Assembly: GCA_000469685.2 (NCBI GenBank)
Contig: LS997563.1
Coordinates: 39,720,468 to 39,784,467 of the forward strand
From: Haemonchus contortus
Lineage: Eukaryota > Nematoda > Chromadorea > Rhabditida > Trichostrongylidae
Length of the DNA stretch: 64,000 bases
Direction of reading: 5' to 3'
Positions 53,101 to 63,135 of the stretch are shown piece after piece (positions within the stretch are counted from its first letter, which is position 1; every line of letters begins with the position of its first letter). Under the pieces are notes generated by a model. It saw only the letters and a program-made list of their open reading frames with translations, was not told the DNA's origin and ran no database searches. The position numbers and the translations under genes are program-made.

Positions 53101-56100
53101 GTACTCGGTGACGGGATCGAGAACGGTTGGTGCCAGGCCAGGAGCTGATAAAACTGATAAGGGCTAATGAGAACCCTGGAAAGCGTAGAGCCACTATAAT
53201 AATAGCATTAATAGTGGAGCCTTGACAGTTTGTCGTGTGATGTCGAGTATGGCAGGATCGTAGACGACTAATGATAGGAACTGATAACAGCTGATAACGA
53301 CTGATAAGAGCACTGATCGACTGAATTTAACTCCTGTGGTATTTATGATTACGACTATTACATAGATTACGACCGCTTTCCAGCAAAGTTTGTAATTCGG
53401 TGGAAAATCAAGGTTACATGATGTTTTGATATCGTTTACGACAAAGCTCATCCGACCGCCAATAATTTCGGATTCTCGACTAATGATGTACCCGTGGAGG
53501 AAAGAAGGTCCAGTGATAACGAAATCTTATAATAATGTTATTATCACTTGAGAACATTAGTGAATACTACTCAATTCATTGGTTGCCTATCAAAACCTTT
53601 AATGATTCATAATTTTCAAGATCAAGAGCAACCGATTGACATTTTCAATCGTAGGCGTATGCGTGGGCATGTGGTGCACGCATTGGCGTGCGTAGCCTAA
53701 CTGGTTTCCTATAAGTGATTTTCCTATAAGCGATTCAAATCTTTCCATCCTTAGTCATTTCTAGGATTTTGTAGTCCAATCATGTTCCTTATTTGGAAGG
53801 TAGGTTGTCCTCGTTGTCATTAGATCCTTCACTTAGACCAAATAGACTAGAAGCAACTCTAGTTTGAGTTATTCATAAAGTTCCACTCGTTGTTGGCAGT
53901 TTCATTCTTTTTCTGCTTTGAGTGGAGCCCCGCCCTTCCATAGCGCATGCCCCGCCCCTGAGTCTAGATAAGTCTGTGGCGGTTTCAAATGTGATTCATG
54001 TATCTAGTAATAGACTTCATTTATTTGACAAGTGTATCTTTCCCACCATGCAATAAATTTTGTGAATCGTGAGATTATCTCAAAGTCCTTAGCTGTAAAT
54101 GGATGCCGGGAATCATCGTAAGCTTTATACGCTATTTAAACTGAGGCTAAATTGAAAGGCTCGGTCCTGTCTGAAGCAAGGACTGGGGACCGTTCAATAT
54201 GTACAACTTGAATATGGCTGTAATAACCCTATTTTATATATAATGCTTAGACGAACCTGGTGCTATCCCTGTAGGCGAATACGAGGTTTCGAATGGTGTC
54301 GTTTCTCGAGCCACATCTACAAAAGGAAACTGAATTGTAAAGGGATATAGGGGATAAAAATAGGTAAAAAAGAAGCGCAGGGGTCATCATGAGGTCATGA
54401 AATTTATGTGGCAAGATCACTTGAAATAAAAAGCTAATCTTCATGGTAGCATGAAGTTTTGATGCGAATGGAGAAGCTCTACGCGAGCTATTGTCTGGTA
54501 TCAGTTTGGGGATACTAGCCTGGAAACGGCGTTGTACTTGTGTCATTTGTATCGTCGCTTACACCGAGGGCAGATTCGTCGGTGGCGGCAGTTGACCTGA
54601 ATGAATGAATCTCAGAAGTTTTGTGGGAGCGGGAGTAGCCAGTTGTCGGATGGCCTACAAGTTTTTTCAAAAGCGATTGCCGGTAGGGCTCAGGAGGAGG
54701 ACGCAGTTTATACTGACGGCAGATAGTCTTCTTCGGCACCTGCTTTGCCATGAACTCACTCCACTTGTAACTCTGACTGAACACCAACGGGGGGAAGGGA
54801 GGAAGGGAGGGAGGGCTTCTTATGATCCCTAAGGTCAGTATGATTTAGATATACGGTAGCTTGTTCGTTTGGAGCATCAGACTTTGTTACCAAGTTGTTT
54901 ACGTCTTATCGTACTTGTTCGAATCAAGAGCTTCTGACATATTTGCATCGATTATCGGCATGTCAGAGAAGGACTGTATTGGTCCATCTGAAACGATAAG
55001 TATTGATTGATCAAAGACGGTAGTATAAAATAGTGTAAACGCTCCTTCAGATTATAAAATATGCAATGCACTAATTTTTGAAATAAGGCATGCCTTGGGG
55101 AAAATACATGTCTGAGGAAAACTATTTCATGGTATAAGAGGGAACAAAAAGGACTATGTAGCCCCTCTACTTCTCTTTCTATCTGTTCACAGTTTTTCTT
55201 CAACAGGGAACTGGACATGCATGGCTTATATTTGAATTGAGCATATAGCCCTGATAGGATCGATCACATCAGTGCAGTACACCATTTTTCAACGGTTGCC
55301 GTCACTTCCGATCACCCTTTTCTCCTGCTCCTGCCACCCGTGATTGCGTTATCATCTCCCTGACATGATTGGTGCTTCCGAACACCCCAGCTCCCCAAAA
55401 CGTTGTGATCAGTTCGGGTCAGATGATGACGTTATTGGTGGTATACCCCTTGAAATTAGTCCATTTTGGTCATCTACCAGGTGATCAGTAAGTGACTATG
55501 CAGTTCACCGTTTACTGTTATGAGTAGTCAATAATAGGATAAGCCCGAAGTTGTTCCCTAGAGCTCGAAACAGCAGTTGCACACCCTTCTGTGAGTTCTT
55601 GGAGACGTTATGCAGACCCCTACGAGTGATGTTCCAAATGAGAAGTGCCAGTGGACCACGAAGTTCCTGTTTAATGTGGAATTGTCTGCCTTTGCCATTA
55701 ACGGACCTCATAAAAACTGATCCCGTGAGTCAAGTGGGGTAATCCGGAGATCTCGAGAAATTTTGCGATCGCCAAAAAACCCTTCAGAATTTTTCCACTC
55801 GACGGTATGTGTAGCCTCCCATTCTGTTGGAACCAGGCATTCTCAAGTCCTGATCTGTTCCCTTAGGTGCTATGAAACCTGTGGGTAAATTAGCATAAAT
55901 TGATATTAGTCATTACTTTGTACAACACAGTATGGAACTGCATAAATACTTTTTTAACACCTTATGAAAGGGCCAAGCCCCTGAAATCCTTGTCCTGGAA
56001 TGAACGAGTAATTCACGCTGCCCAGCACTCTGAGCTATCAAACAGGAGGAGTATGAGAGTGCCTCTGCTTGGTTGAAGACAATGAATTCGAGTTCCCTTA

Positions 56101-57923
56101 TTCTCATGCTTTTCAGCAAGATTCGAGAATAGTTGGGAACCCATCTGAACGTATTATAATCGATAGATTAACATTGAATAAACAATAAAATTTGGTTTGC
56201 GTGGTGACACCTGATTATGCAAGAAGAAAGACCTGGAGATGTATTCTGGAAATCTTCTGTGGAAGGGGTGAATTCTTCTGGACTTGCTGTCTCGGAATCT
56301 CCTGGACTTGTCTGGGCTTCTTCTGTAGAACCGGAGGAGTCTTCTGGATTTGGTTTCTCGGATTCTCCTGAAGCTGTTTGGGGTTCTTCTGTAGAACCGG
56401 AGGAGTCTTCTGGATTTGGTTTCTCGGATTCTCCTGAAGCTGTTTGGGGTTCTTCTGTAGAGCCGGTGGGGCCTTCTGGATTTGGTTCCTCGGAATCTCC
56501 TGGAATCGTCTGGGGTTCTCCTGTAGGACCGGAGGAGTTTTCTGGTTTGGGAGCATCAAAGTCTGCTGCAGCTTTCTGTGGTTCTTCTTTGGGAGGAATG
56601 CTTTCGGGCGTGCTCATCGTATCGTTAAGGCTTGTACCACTGAAAAAAAAAACTTAAAAGAAAATTTCTATAACCTCCAAATCAATATGATTCATGTCGA
56701 ATTGTGAAGAAAAATAATTTTTGCTGGTAGCCGATTTCTTATGGTACTCGTACTTGATTATTTTAAGTATTTCATTATTCTTTTATGTCGTACTTATTTT
56801 GATGGGCGGAGGTGATTTAGTGGCAGCTGGCGTACTATCTTGCACGCACGGTCAGGGGTTCGGTCCCGGATCGATGCCCGCCTATGCCAACCAAGCCTTC
56901 CATCCCTCCGGGGTTGGGGAATTGGTACCAGACTCGTCTGGGAGGATAAAAGCACTGACTTGTACATCGACTGTTCAACGCAAGTCATTGTATAGGCTAC
57001 ATACGCTTTCAATACGCCAACATGATTCTGAATGGAAGACGAATGCGAGGCGCATCCCTCGGACGGGATTGATAACGCCCGAAAGCTTTATCTTCAATCC
57101 TTATTCGTATTAAATACTCGTGGTGAGGCAAAATCATGGAAAAGAACTAAATATCACGCGACAATGTGGTTTGTGCTCAGTACAGGGGAGTGATAGTGAC
57201 TAATTCCTGAGCGGAAATGGGAAAGGCACTGCTTTCTGAAACCAACCCCACTCCTACCTCAACCCATCTTCGGAGATTCCGAGTCTCCACAAGTGCGACG
57301 ACAACGGCAAGAAGGTAATTCGAGCTTCATCCGTCCGAAGCTCTGTGCTGAGCCGCTGTCGACTACCTCTTACTACTTCGATTCCCTTGCCTCTCCTCTC
57401 TGGTGCAGCTTCGAAGACGTAGTGGAACTCTTCGGCAGTGGTGAGGAGATCGCTGCGGCCGACTCGTCCCAAGCATTCTGCTCCAATCTCATAAAGGAAT
57501 GGAGGGTACAGTAAGCCTTTGTGCGTGACCTGAACTCAAGGACCTTTACCTCAAAAATTAGCCTGTGAATTGGGAAGCCATCCGATTGACGTGTGGTCTG
57601 GGAAATTCTGCTAGCACCATCTCTAGACAACGTTGAACTCGCCTTTGATTTTTTTGGGCCAGCCGGAACATCCTGTCTTCACCATAAAATTTTTCCTAAT
57701 TGTAAAAAGGCAGCTTCATAGAAAATCAGTAAAATCAAAAACTTTTTTGTAACGTCGGTTGAGTTCCCACAGTTGAATAATTCCGGATTGTTTTGTTTCT
57801 TCAACATTTTGTTTGACCTTGCCCTTTGTTGACGTACCTTGATATTGAAGAGCTTTCTTCGTTTTCTATTGCTGCAGCATCATCCGACAAAGAAGGGAAC
57901 GTAGGGTTCTCTTCTAAACCATC
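50129..57923 (-). CDS. Gene A: mucin-like single-pass membrane protein, N-terminus not found
   Basis: Nine exons join with matching phases: 57838-57923 (phase 0 to 2); 56211-56639 (2 to 2, with 22-residue repeats SSGSTEEPQTASGESEKPN-); 54520-54776 (2 to 1); 54257-54316 (1 to 1, ETTPFETSYSPTG); 51622-51697 (1 to 2, QSDSSDSDSTHSESDS); 51447-51544 (2 to 1, membrane span ITFFFLLAIILLALIFTYLF then RTRKR); 50855-50895 (1 to 0, basic MKAAMKRRRMS); 50251-50322 (0 to 0, EKEITVVKFDTGVQKIE); and 50129-50182 with a stop. The ectodomain is Ser/Thr/Pro/Glu-rich, so probably O-glycosylated (inference). The intron after 54520 needs a GC donor (CAG|GCTAGT). The signal-peptide exon must lie right of 57923, beyond the inserted Penelope dimer. 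I recognise no family. Gene plan and tail resemble Gene B. Confidence 0.6.
51745..52020 (-). mobile_element. tRNA-derived SINE-like repeat, copy 5
   Basis: Plus-strand landmarks in reverse order are TTGAATTCAAAATCGTG, GTATGTGGCCTATACAATGA, CTTGCGTTGGCCAGTCGA and CCAGACAAGTCTGGTACCAG. A G-rich run interrupts it near 51950, and its tRNA-like head is decayed. It lies in the Gene A intron just upstream of the exon at 51622-51697. Confidence 0.6.
52635..53625 (-). repeat. Dispersed repeat R1, copy 2 (inverted relative to copy 1)
   Basis: Its reverse complement follows copy 1 (3965-5262) from the GTTGCTCTTGATCTT-like end through ATTGGCGGTCGGATGAG and GTCGTAATCATAAATAC. It continues through the tandem TGATAG/CTATCAG-rich units to CGGCTAAGTGTGTCTGTTGG. 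A GT-rich microsatellite (52675-52720) marks its end, opposite the CA-rich end of copy 1. It lies in the large intron of Gene A between 54257 and 51697. Confidence 0.75.
56321..56452. repeat. 66-bp in-frame tandem repeat in the Gene A ectodomain
   Basis: Two identical or near-identical 66-base units, flanked by diverged ones, encode 22-residue Ser/Thr/Glu/Pro repeats on the minus strand. The period is a multiple of three, so copy-number change would preserve the frame. Confidence 0.8.
56799..57085 (+). mobile_element. tRNA-derived SINE-like repeat, copy 6 (best preserved)
   Basis: It begins GGCGGAGGTGATTTAGTGGC (A-box-like), followed by the B-box GGTTCGGTCCC about 40 bases on. After that come CGATGCCCGCCTATGCCAAC, AATTGGTACCAGACTCGTCT, CAAGTCATTGTATAGGC, GATTCTGAATGGAAGACG and GCGAGGCGCATCCCTCGG. 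The head spans about 75 bases and resembles a tRNA gene; the tail is the shared body of the family. It lies in a Gene A intron. Confidence 0.75.
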
Positions 57924-57986
57924 CTATTAGGTTTAATTTGTGGAACATTAGTTTAGAAAGTTACAATTATACTACAAAGTTCGGGA

Positions 57987-58002
57987 AACTCATTCGGGAT
58001 TG
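57987..58002 (+). repeat. 16-bp direct repeat, left side of the Penelope dimer
   Basis: AACTCATTCGGGATTG here is repeated exactly and in the same orientation at 61134-61149, bracketing the inverted PLE dimer. The simplest reading is a target-site duplication. Confidence 0.75.
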
Positions 58003-58097
58003 ACCATGAACGACTTTCTATGAATCTTGGCATCGTGTGAGTTCCAGTATGAAGATGTGTGGTATAGCCTCAGCCAAGATGGTACAGCACTTTTATT

Positions 58098-58135
58098 CAG
58101 TCAACGTTTCGGCGTAACCGCCTTCGTCAGGACCT
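58098..58135 (-). ncRNA. Hammerhead-like motif, left PLE-2 copy
   Basis: This is the same sequence as the right-copy motif at 61042-61079, on the minus strand: CTGACGA, stem II GGCG-GTTA-CGCC, GAAAC, GTT. See that entry for the fold. Confidence 0.55.
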
Positions 58136-58299
58136 GGAAGCCAAAAAGAATTTGAGATTCATCCAATTCATGCACCATTTCAGACTTCAGTTAGCCCAAG
58201 TAAACCTACAGATATCTGAATAGATCTCGTAAACCACAACAAGGGAACCCACCTTAGAAATAGAGAGACGACATGTAGACCACCTTTCAAACTGCCTAT

Positions 58300-59700
58300 T
58301 TAAACATTTTCGCAGTGGGTGGGCCCCGGGTGACCTGACCCCCGACTTGAAGCCGGTGGCAATTGTAGCCCACACAGGTCGATGAACGGGGCGAGTTCGC
58401 TTGTTATGGCCAGGCATTCGTCTTTCCGGTTAATTTGAGGGTCTTTTGCGCGGATCCAAAACGCTTCCAAAGTTTTGCGCGCGGAGGTCGTGGGCTCCCG
58501 CATCAAAATCCTGACTGAGACTTCAAACTCTACCCCTCCGTGGCGATTCCTACGATGGTCTCCGAGGGGGGTTTCAGGCCTTGAATTCTTCAGACCAGCT
58601 AGGTGTTCCTTGATCCTACATACTAAAGGCCGCCCGGTCTCACCTATGTCTTCGTCCCCGCAGGCCTCACAAGTGATCAGATAGATCACCCCTGAAGCCA
58701 TGCAGTCCCCCTCTCGCCCGTTGGGACAGATGACACAGTGGGGGGTTATGCAGAGACGGTCATACGAACGATTTTGAACCAGCTTTTTCCTGAGATTGGT
58801 AGGAGGAACTTCGACCACCCGCACCATGTCATCAAGGCCACACTTGCGCAGAGCTGTTCTTACGTCAGAGCTGACCGAGTCTGATACGAAGGGAAGGCAA
58901 AAGGTCACCTTCTCCAAACTTTCGTCAGTATGCCCGTGTGGTCTGCTACGTGGGGGTCTGCGGAGGGATTGTTCTTTCAAGGGGTACCCATTGGTGATGG
59001 CCACCTTTCGAGCGAGCTCTACCGATTCTGCCACCTCGCGATCACCTGATGAAACCATTTTCGCTGTCCTGAACATGTTGCGTGTGATGGCCTGCTTGGT
59101 TTTGAGAGGATGCGCCGACCTGAAGTCTACCAGGATATTCTTACTGGTGGGTTTCCTATACCATTTGGTCCTAAGAAACCCTCGCTCAAGCTGAACCTGC
59201 ATGTTTAGGAAAGGCAGCCATGTGTCTATGGGCTTTTCCCGTGTGAATCTAATATTTTCAGCTTGGGTGTTCAGCAGCTCGAAACATGTGTCCATTTCCT
59301 TTTGAGTTGAGCAGGCGACAAAGCAGTCGTCTACATAACGGCAATAGAGCACAGGTCGGCGATCCAAAACGGGCCTTTCTATTTTTGACATGTAGACAGT
59401 GGCTAGCTAGGACCGGTGCTAGCCGCTGGCCCATGGCTAATCCCCTGACTTGCCTGAAGTACTGGCCGGACCACCTGAATATTGAGCAGTCAAGGCATTC
59501 CTTGACCAAAGTCATGACGTGGGAGACAGAGAGGCCATACATATTTATAGAATCCGCATGTTCATTCAAGAGCTCGTGGGTGGCCTGCATGGCGTCCTCA
59601 TTCGACACGTTTGTGTAGAGAGATGTCACGTCGAATGATTCTATGACGTGATTTCTCCTGAAGCGAGTCTCCCGCAGTTGGTCGAGGAACCTCCTGGTGT
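58300..59700 (-). pseudogene. PLE-2 left copy: RT / GIY-YIG ORF with a frameshift
   Basis: Frames 59629-59258 and 59391-58300 together encode the RT palm (TSLYTNVSNEDAM, GLAMGQRLAPVLA, YCRYVDDCFVAC) and the GIY-YIG end. A 4-base insertion (TAGC duplication) after the codons for APVLA, near 59405, breaks the frame; the right copy lacks it. The start is missing because the copy is 5'-truncated in the RT domain. Confidence 0.85.
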
Positions 59701-59734
59701 TACTGAGGTGGGCGGGGATAAATGTTAATAATAA

Positions 59735-60877
59735 ATGGGATTAGCCATGGGCCAGCGGCTAGCACCGGTCCTAGCCATTGTCTACATGTCAAAAATAGAA
59801 AGGCCCGTTTTGGATCGCCGACCTGTGCTCTATTGCCGTTATGTAGACGACTGCTTTGTCGCCTGCTCAACTCAAAAGGAAATGGACACATGTTTCGAGC
59901 TGCTGAACACCCAAGCTGAAAATATTAGATTCACACGGGAAAAGCCCATAGACACATGGCTGCCTTTCCTAAACATGCAGGTTCAGCTTGAGCGAGGGTT
60001 TCTTAGGACCAAATGGTATAGGAAACCCACCAGTAAGAATATCCTGGTCCACTTCAGGTCGGCGCATCCTCTCAAAACCAAGCAGGCCATCACACGCAAC
60101 ATGTTCAGGACAGCGAAAATGGTTTCATCAGGTGATCGCGAGGTGGCAGAATCGGTAGAGCTCGCTCGAAAGGTGGCCATCACCAATGGGTACCCCTTGA
60201 AAGAACAATCCCTCCGCAGACCCCCACGTAGCAGACCACACGGGCATACTGACGAAAGTTTGGAGAAGGTGACCTTTTGCCTTCCCTTCGTATCAGACTC
60301 GGTCAGCTCTGACGTAAGAACAGCTCTGCGCAAGTGTGGCCTTGATGACATGGTGCGGGTGGTCGAAGTTCCTCCTACCAATCTCAGGAAAAAGCTGGTT
60401 CAAAATCGTTCGTATGACCGTCTCTGCATAACCCCCCACTGTGTCATCTGTCCCAACGGGCGAGAGGGGGACTGCATGGCTTCAGGGGTGATCTATCTGA
60501 TCACTTGTGAGGCCTGCGGGGACGAAGACATAGGTGAGACCGGGCGGCCTTTAGTATGTAGGATCAAGGAACACCTAGCTGGTCTGAAGAATTCAAGGCC
60601 TGAAACCCCCCTCGGAGACCATCGTAGGAATCGCCACGGAGGGGTAGAGTTTGAAGTCTCAGTCAGGATTTTGATGCGGGAGCCCACGACCTCCGCGCGC
60701 AAAACTTTGGAAGCGTTTTGGATCCGCGCAAAAGACCCTCAAATTAACCGGAAAGACGAATGCCTGGCCATAACAAGCGAACTCGCCCCGTTCATCGACC
60801 TGTGTGGGCTACAATTGCCACCGGCTTCAAGTCGGGGGTCAGGTCACCCGGGGCCCACCCACTGCGAAAATGTTTAA
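59735..60877 (+). CDS. PLE-2 right copy: 5'-truncated RT with GIY-YIG endonuclease
   Basis: The frame is open for 380 codons from the RT motif GLAMGQRLAPVLA through the catalytic YVDD (CRYVDDCFVAC) and a Cys linker (CVICPNGREGDC) to the GIY-YIG domain. In the nuclease the first motif is GVIY, but the second reads DEDIGET where PLE-1 has EEYIGET, so the YIG tyrosine is replaced by Asp in both copies. RIKEH and HRRNRHGG follow. It lacks the N-terminal half of a PLE protein and so is not an autonomous element. The ATG at its start is fortuitous. Confidence 0.85.
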   Translation: MGLAMGQRLAPVLAIVYMSKIERPVLDRRPVLYCRYVDDCFVACSTQKEMDTCFELLNTQAENIRFTREKPIDTWLPFLNMQVQLERGFLRTKWYRKPTSKNILVHFRSAHPLKTKQAITRNMFRTAKMVSSGDREVAESVELARKVAITNGYPLKEQSLRRPPRSRPHGHTDESLEKVTFCLPFVSDSVSSDVRTALRKCGLDDMVRVVEVPPTNLRKKLVQNRSYDRLCITPHCVICPNGREGDCMASGVIYLITCEACGDEDIGETGRPLVCRIKEHLAGLKNSRPETPLGDHRRNRHGGVEFEVSVRILMREPTTSARKTLEAFWIRAKDPQINRKDECLAITSELAPFIDLCGLQLPPASSRGSGHPGPTHCENV

Positions 60878-61041
60878 ATAGGCAGTTTGAAAGGTGGTCT
60901 ACATGTCGTCTCTCTATTTCTAAGGTGGGTTCCCTTGTTGTGGTTTACGAGATCTATTCAGATATCTGTAGGTTTACTTGGGCTAACTGAAGTCTGAAAT
61001 GGTGCATGAATTGGATGAATCTCAAATTCTTTTTGGCTTCC

Positions 61042-61079
61042 AGGTCCTGACGAAGGCGGTTACGCCGAAACGTTGACTG
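61042..61079 (+). ncRNA. Hammerhead-ribozyme-like motif, right PLE-2 copy
   Basis: AGGTC, then the core CTGACGA, an extra A, stem II GGCG-GTTA-CGCC, GAAAC, the triplet GTT and GACTG. GGTC pairs with GACT (one G-U) as stem I. GUU is an allowed NUH cleavage triplet. It lies in the 3' part of the element, about 165 bases after the ORF stop. Confidence 0.6.
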
Positions 61080-61133
61080 AATAAAAGTGCTGTACCATCT
61101 TGGCTGAGGCTATACCACACATCTTCATACTGG

Positions 61134-61149
61134 AACTCATTCGGGATTG
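61134..61149 (+). repeat. 16-bp direct repeat, right side of the Penelope dimer
   Basis: This is an exact copy of 57987-58002 (AACTCATTCGGGATTG), immediately after the right PLE end. Confidence 0.75.
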
Positions 61150-61214
61150 TCTGGGTGGCTCACAATTGAGGGAAGCTCCCTTCAATGTTCATGGGGAAAG
61201 ACCGAGTGTTTGAA

Positions 61215-61475
61215 AGCAAATGTCACATTAGCTGCTAGCTGACCATCGCATGATTCTACCAACTTGGATCGATACCCGCCCAGGCCAACCGAATCTTCCG
61301 TGTCTTTGGGTAGGGTAATTGGTACCACATCCGTACGAGAGGTTAGTACACTGACTTCACATAACCTGCCCTTACACATTATTGTATAGGAACCATACAA
61401 ATTCAAACGCCGCTACGACTTTTAAGGGAGTCGAGTAAAGGACGCCTCCCGAAAAGGGAATTGATCAACGCCAAG
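61215..61475 (+). mobile_element. tRNA-derived SINE-like repeat, copy 7
   Basis: Landmarks are GGATCGATACCCGCCCAGGC, CAACCGAATCTTCC, TTGGTACCACATCCG, ATTATTGTATAGG and a 3' GGGAATTGATCAACGCC end. The tRNA-like head is weak. Confidence 0.65.
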
Positions 61476-62919
61476 AAGTTCATCCTTGATCCTTTCATAA
61501 TTCTTCCAATTCTAATGAGCTGAAAGTTTCGATGATATTTGGTTGCGGTAGGTGATGCAAGGTTTTCTCGGTAAAGTCGTTTGGTCAACAGAGGCCTGCA
61601 GGATTTCCTATCCCACATTGGGTATTTGACAGGTTCTATTTTTCATTATAGAGTCTCATGCGTGATCGCCAACATAACTCAGTTGCCGGAAATGACTCAA
61701 CTGACCCATGCCGGGATCTCCGGGATCGCTGAGGGGAGCATCAGGCGCTGTCACGAAGTCATTTGGGTCGTCTGTCATTTCAACAACGTCCTGAAAGCAG
61801 GATTAGCAGAAGATGAGCTACTGATCATATGAAGAGAATAACCTTTATGAGTAATTGACTTTTTTGTAGGAATGCTGATTTTTTCCAGTGCAATGGGGCC
61901 TATGGAGAGGTGCGGTCTTCCTCTTTTTACAAAATGCCAAGCTGGATATTTTGTAAGAAGGGGAAGACCGGGGATGTGACCAGCGGCGTACCGTGACTAG
62001 ATGTCTTTGCGAGTACCATACCCTAGTTCGTTTTCCTTGTCAGTTACCTCGCTGAGTGGCCTGCTGTTTGGAACTACCGACCTCTTCACCCAGAATACAC
62101 TCGTGGACAGTATTCGAACCTCTCTTGCCTCTTCCAGACCCTGTACTTGTTCTTTACACTACCGGAACAGCGTACGATTCCAGTTCACAATTGGGCCTTA
62201 TCAGAACTTTCATTTTGTTATAAGTTTGTCTCTGATCTAGCGGTTCATTCCGGTGGTAGAAAGGCCTATCTCGTCTCCCGTCTCATCTCTTGGCAGTGTG
62301 GTGTTAGCAGTTAGAGTATGCATGAGACGACATTTCTTGCCGGATGCCAGTTTTCGGTGGATCTCACTCTTCAGAACCATCACCCTGACGTTTATTCCTC
62401 AACCCTGTTGATTATTATCATTTTGAATGAATCCGGTTCAGCTTCTGTCTTTATGTGTCACTGCTGGCTGCCGCAGGAGATTCCTCATTCTGCTATTTCG
62501 ACAACTCAAACAAGATCTTGTTACAGATACAAATTTATATCGTACACTCGCTATTGTTCGAACATTTGCTACTATTGCGTAGTGTTACATCACGATTACT
62601 AGTCATTACTAGCAGATGAAGCAGTTTTAGGATGGCGGTATGGTTTTGGAAACTTGCTGGAATGTTCTTGTGGTCAGTATCCTATCAAGAGGCCAGAGCA
62701 AACGTACCTGAGCTAGGAGAGGCGGTAAGGTGTAGAGAAGTAGAAAGCATGATGAAGAGAGGAACAACATGGGTACTGTAATGTGTGAAGCGTTCTGAGA
62801 CACCCCAATGAGCTCATCCCCTGCTCTGAAGAAGAAAACAGGCTCATATCAAATATACCTTGCCTGATTACTTGAAAGCAAACAATGAAACCTATCTGTA
62901 CTTCTTCATTCTTGGTGGA
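61476..62919. other. No gene recognised
   Basis: No supported exon, RNA gene or element is seen between SINE copies 7 and 8. The missing 5' exon of Gene A could lie here or outside the window; none could be chosen with confidence. Confidence 0.4.
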
Positions 62920-63135
62920 GGTGGTGTGATGGCAAGTGGCCCACTAACACACACGAATAGTAATGGATTATAATCCCGGATCGATATCCGCCTAGGCCAA
63001 CCAAGCTCGCCATTCGTCCGGATCGGTTAATTGGTACCAGACTCGTCTGCGAGGATCAAAGCACCGACTTGTACATGACGGCCACCGTAAGGGGGGCGTA
63101 CCCTCAGAGGAGATTGATTAACACCGAAAATTTAG
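62920..63135 (+). mobile_element. tRNA-derived SINE-like repeat, copy 8
   Basis: It has the head GGAGGTGGTGTGATGGCAAG, GGATCGATATCCGCCTAGGC, CAACCAAGCTCGCC, TTGGTACCAGACTCGTCTG and a shortened 3' part with GGGGCGTACCCTCAGAGG. The B-box is decayed (GGATTATAATCCC). Confidence 0.65.

Larger units (their letters stand above)
58003..61133. mobile_element. Head-to-head inverted dimer of a Penelope-like element (PLE-2)
   Basis: Two copies of one PLE face away from each other with their 5' parts in the middle. The left, minus-strand copy runs from about 59720 to 58003 and the right, plus-strand copy from 59738 to 61133. They match almost base for base over about 1.35 kb; the left copy extends a further 270 bases 5' and about 50 bases 3'. 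The whole unit is bracketed by a 16-bp direct repeat. Family knowledge: PLE insertions often carry 5'-truncated inverted partial copies. The high identity of the arms means recent insertion. Confidence 0.85.

Noticed and set aside
56799..56875. Possible true tRNA gene
   Set aside because: A and B box strings are present but the sequence continues into a repeated SINE body found at seven other places, and no convincing acceptor stem or anticodon arm was seen.
58796..59194. 132-codon open frame antisense to the PLE-2 ORF, mirrored at 59983-60381
   Set aside because: It is a shadow of the RT/GIY-YIG frame on the opposite strand and appears in both copies only because the DNA is duplicated.
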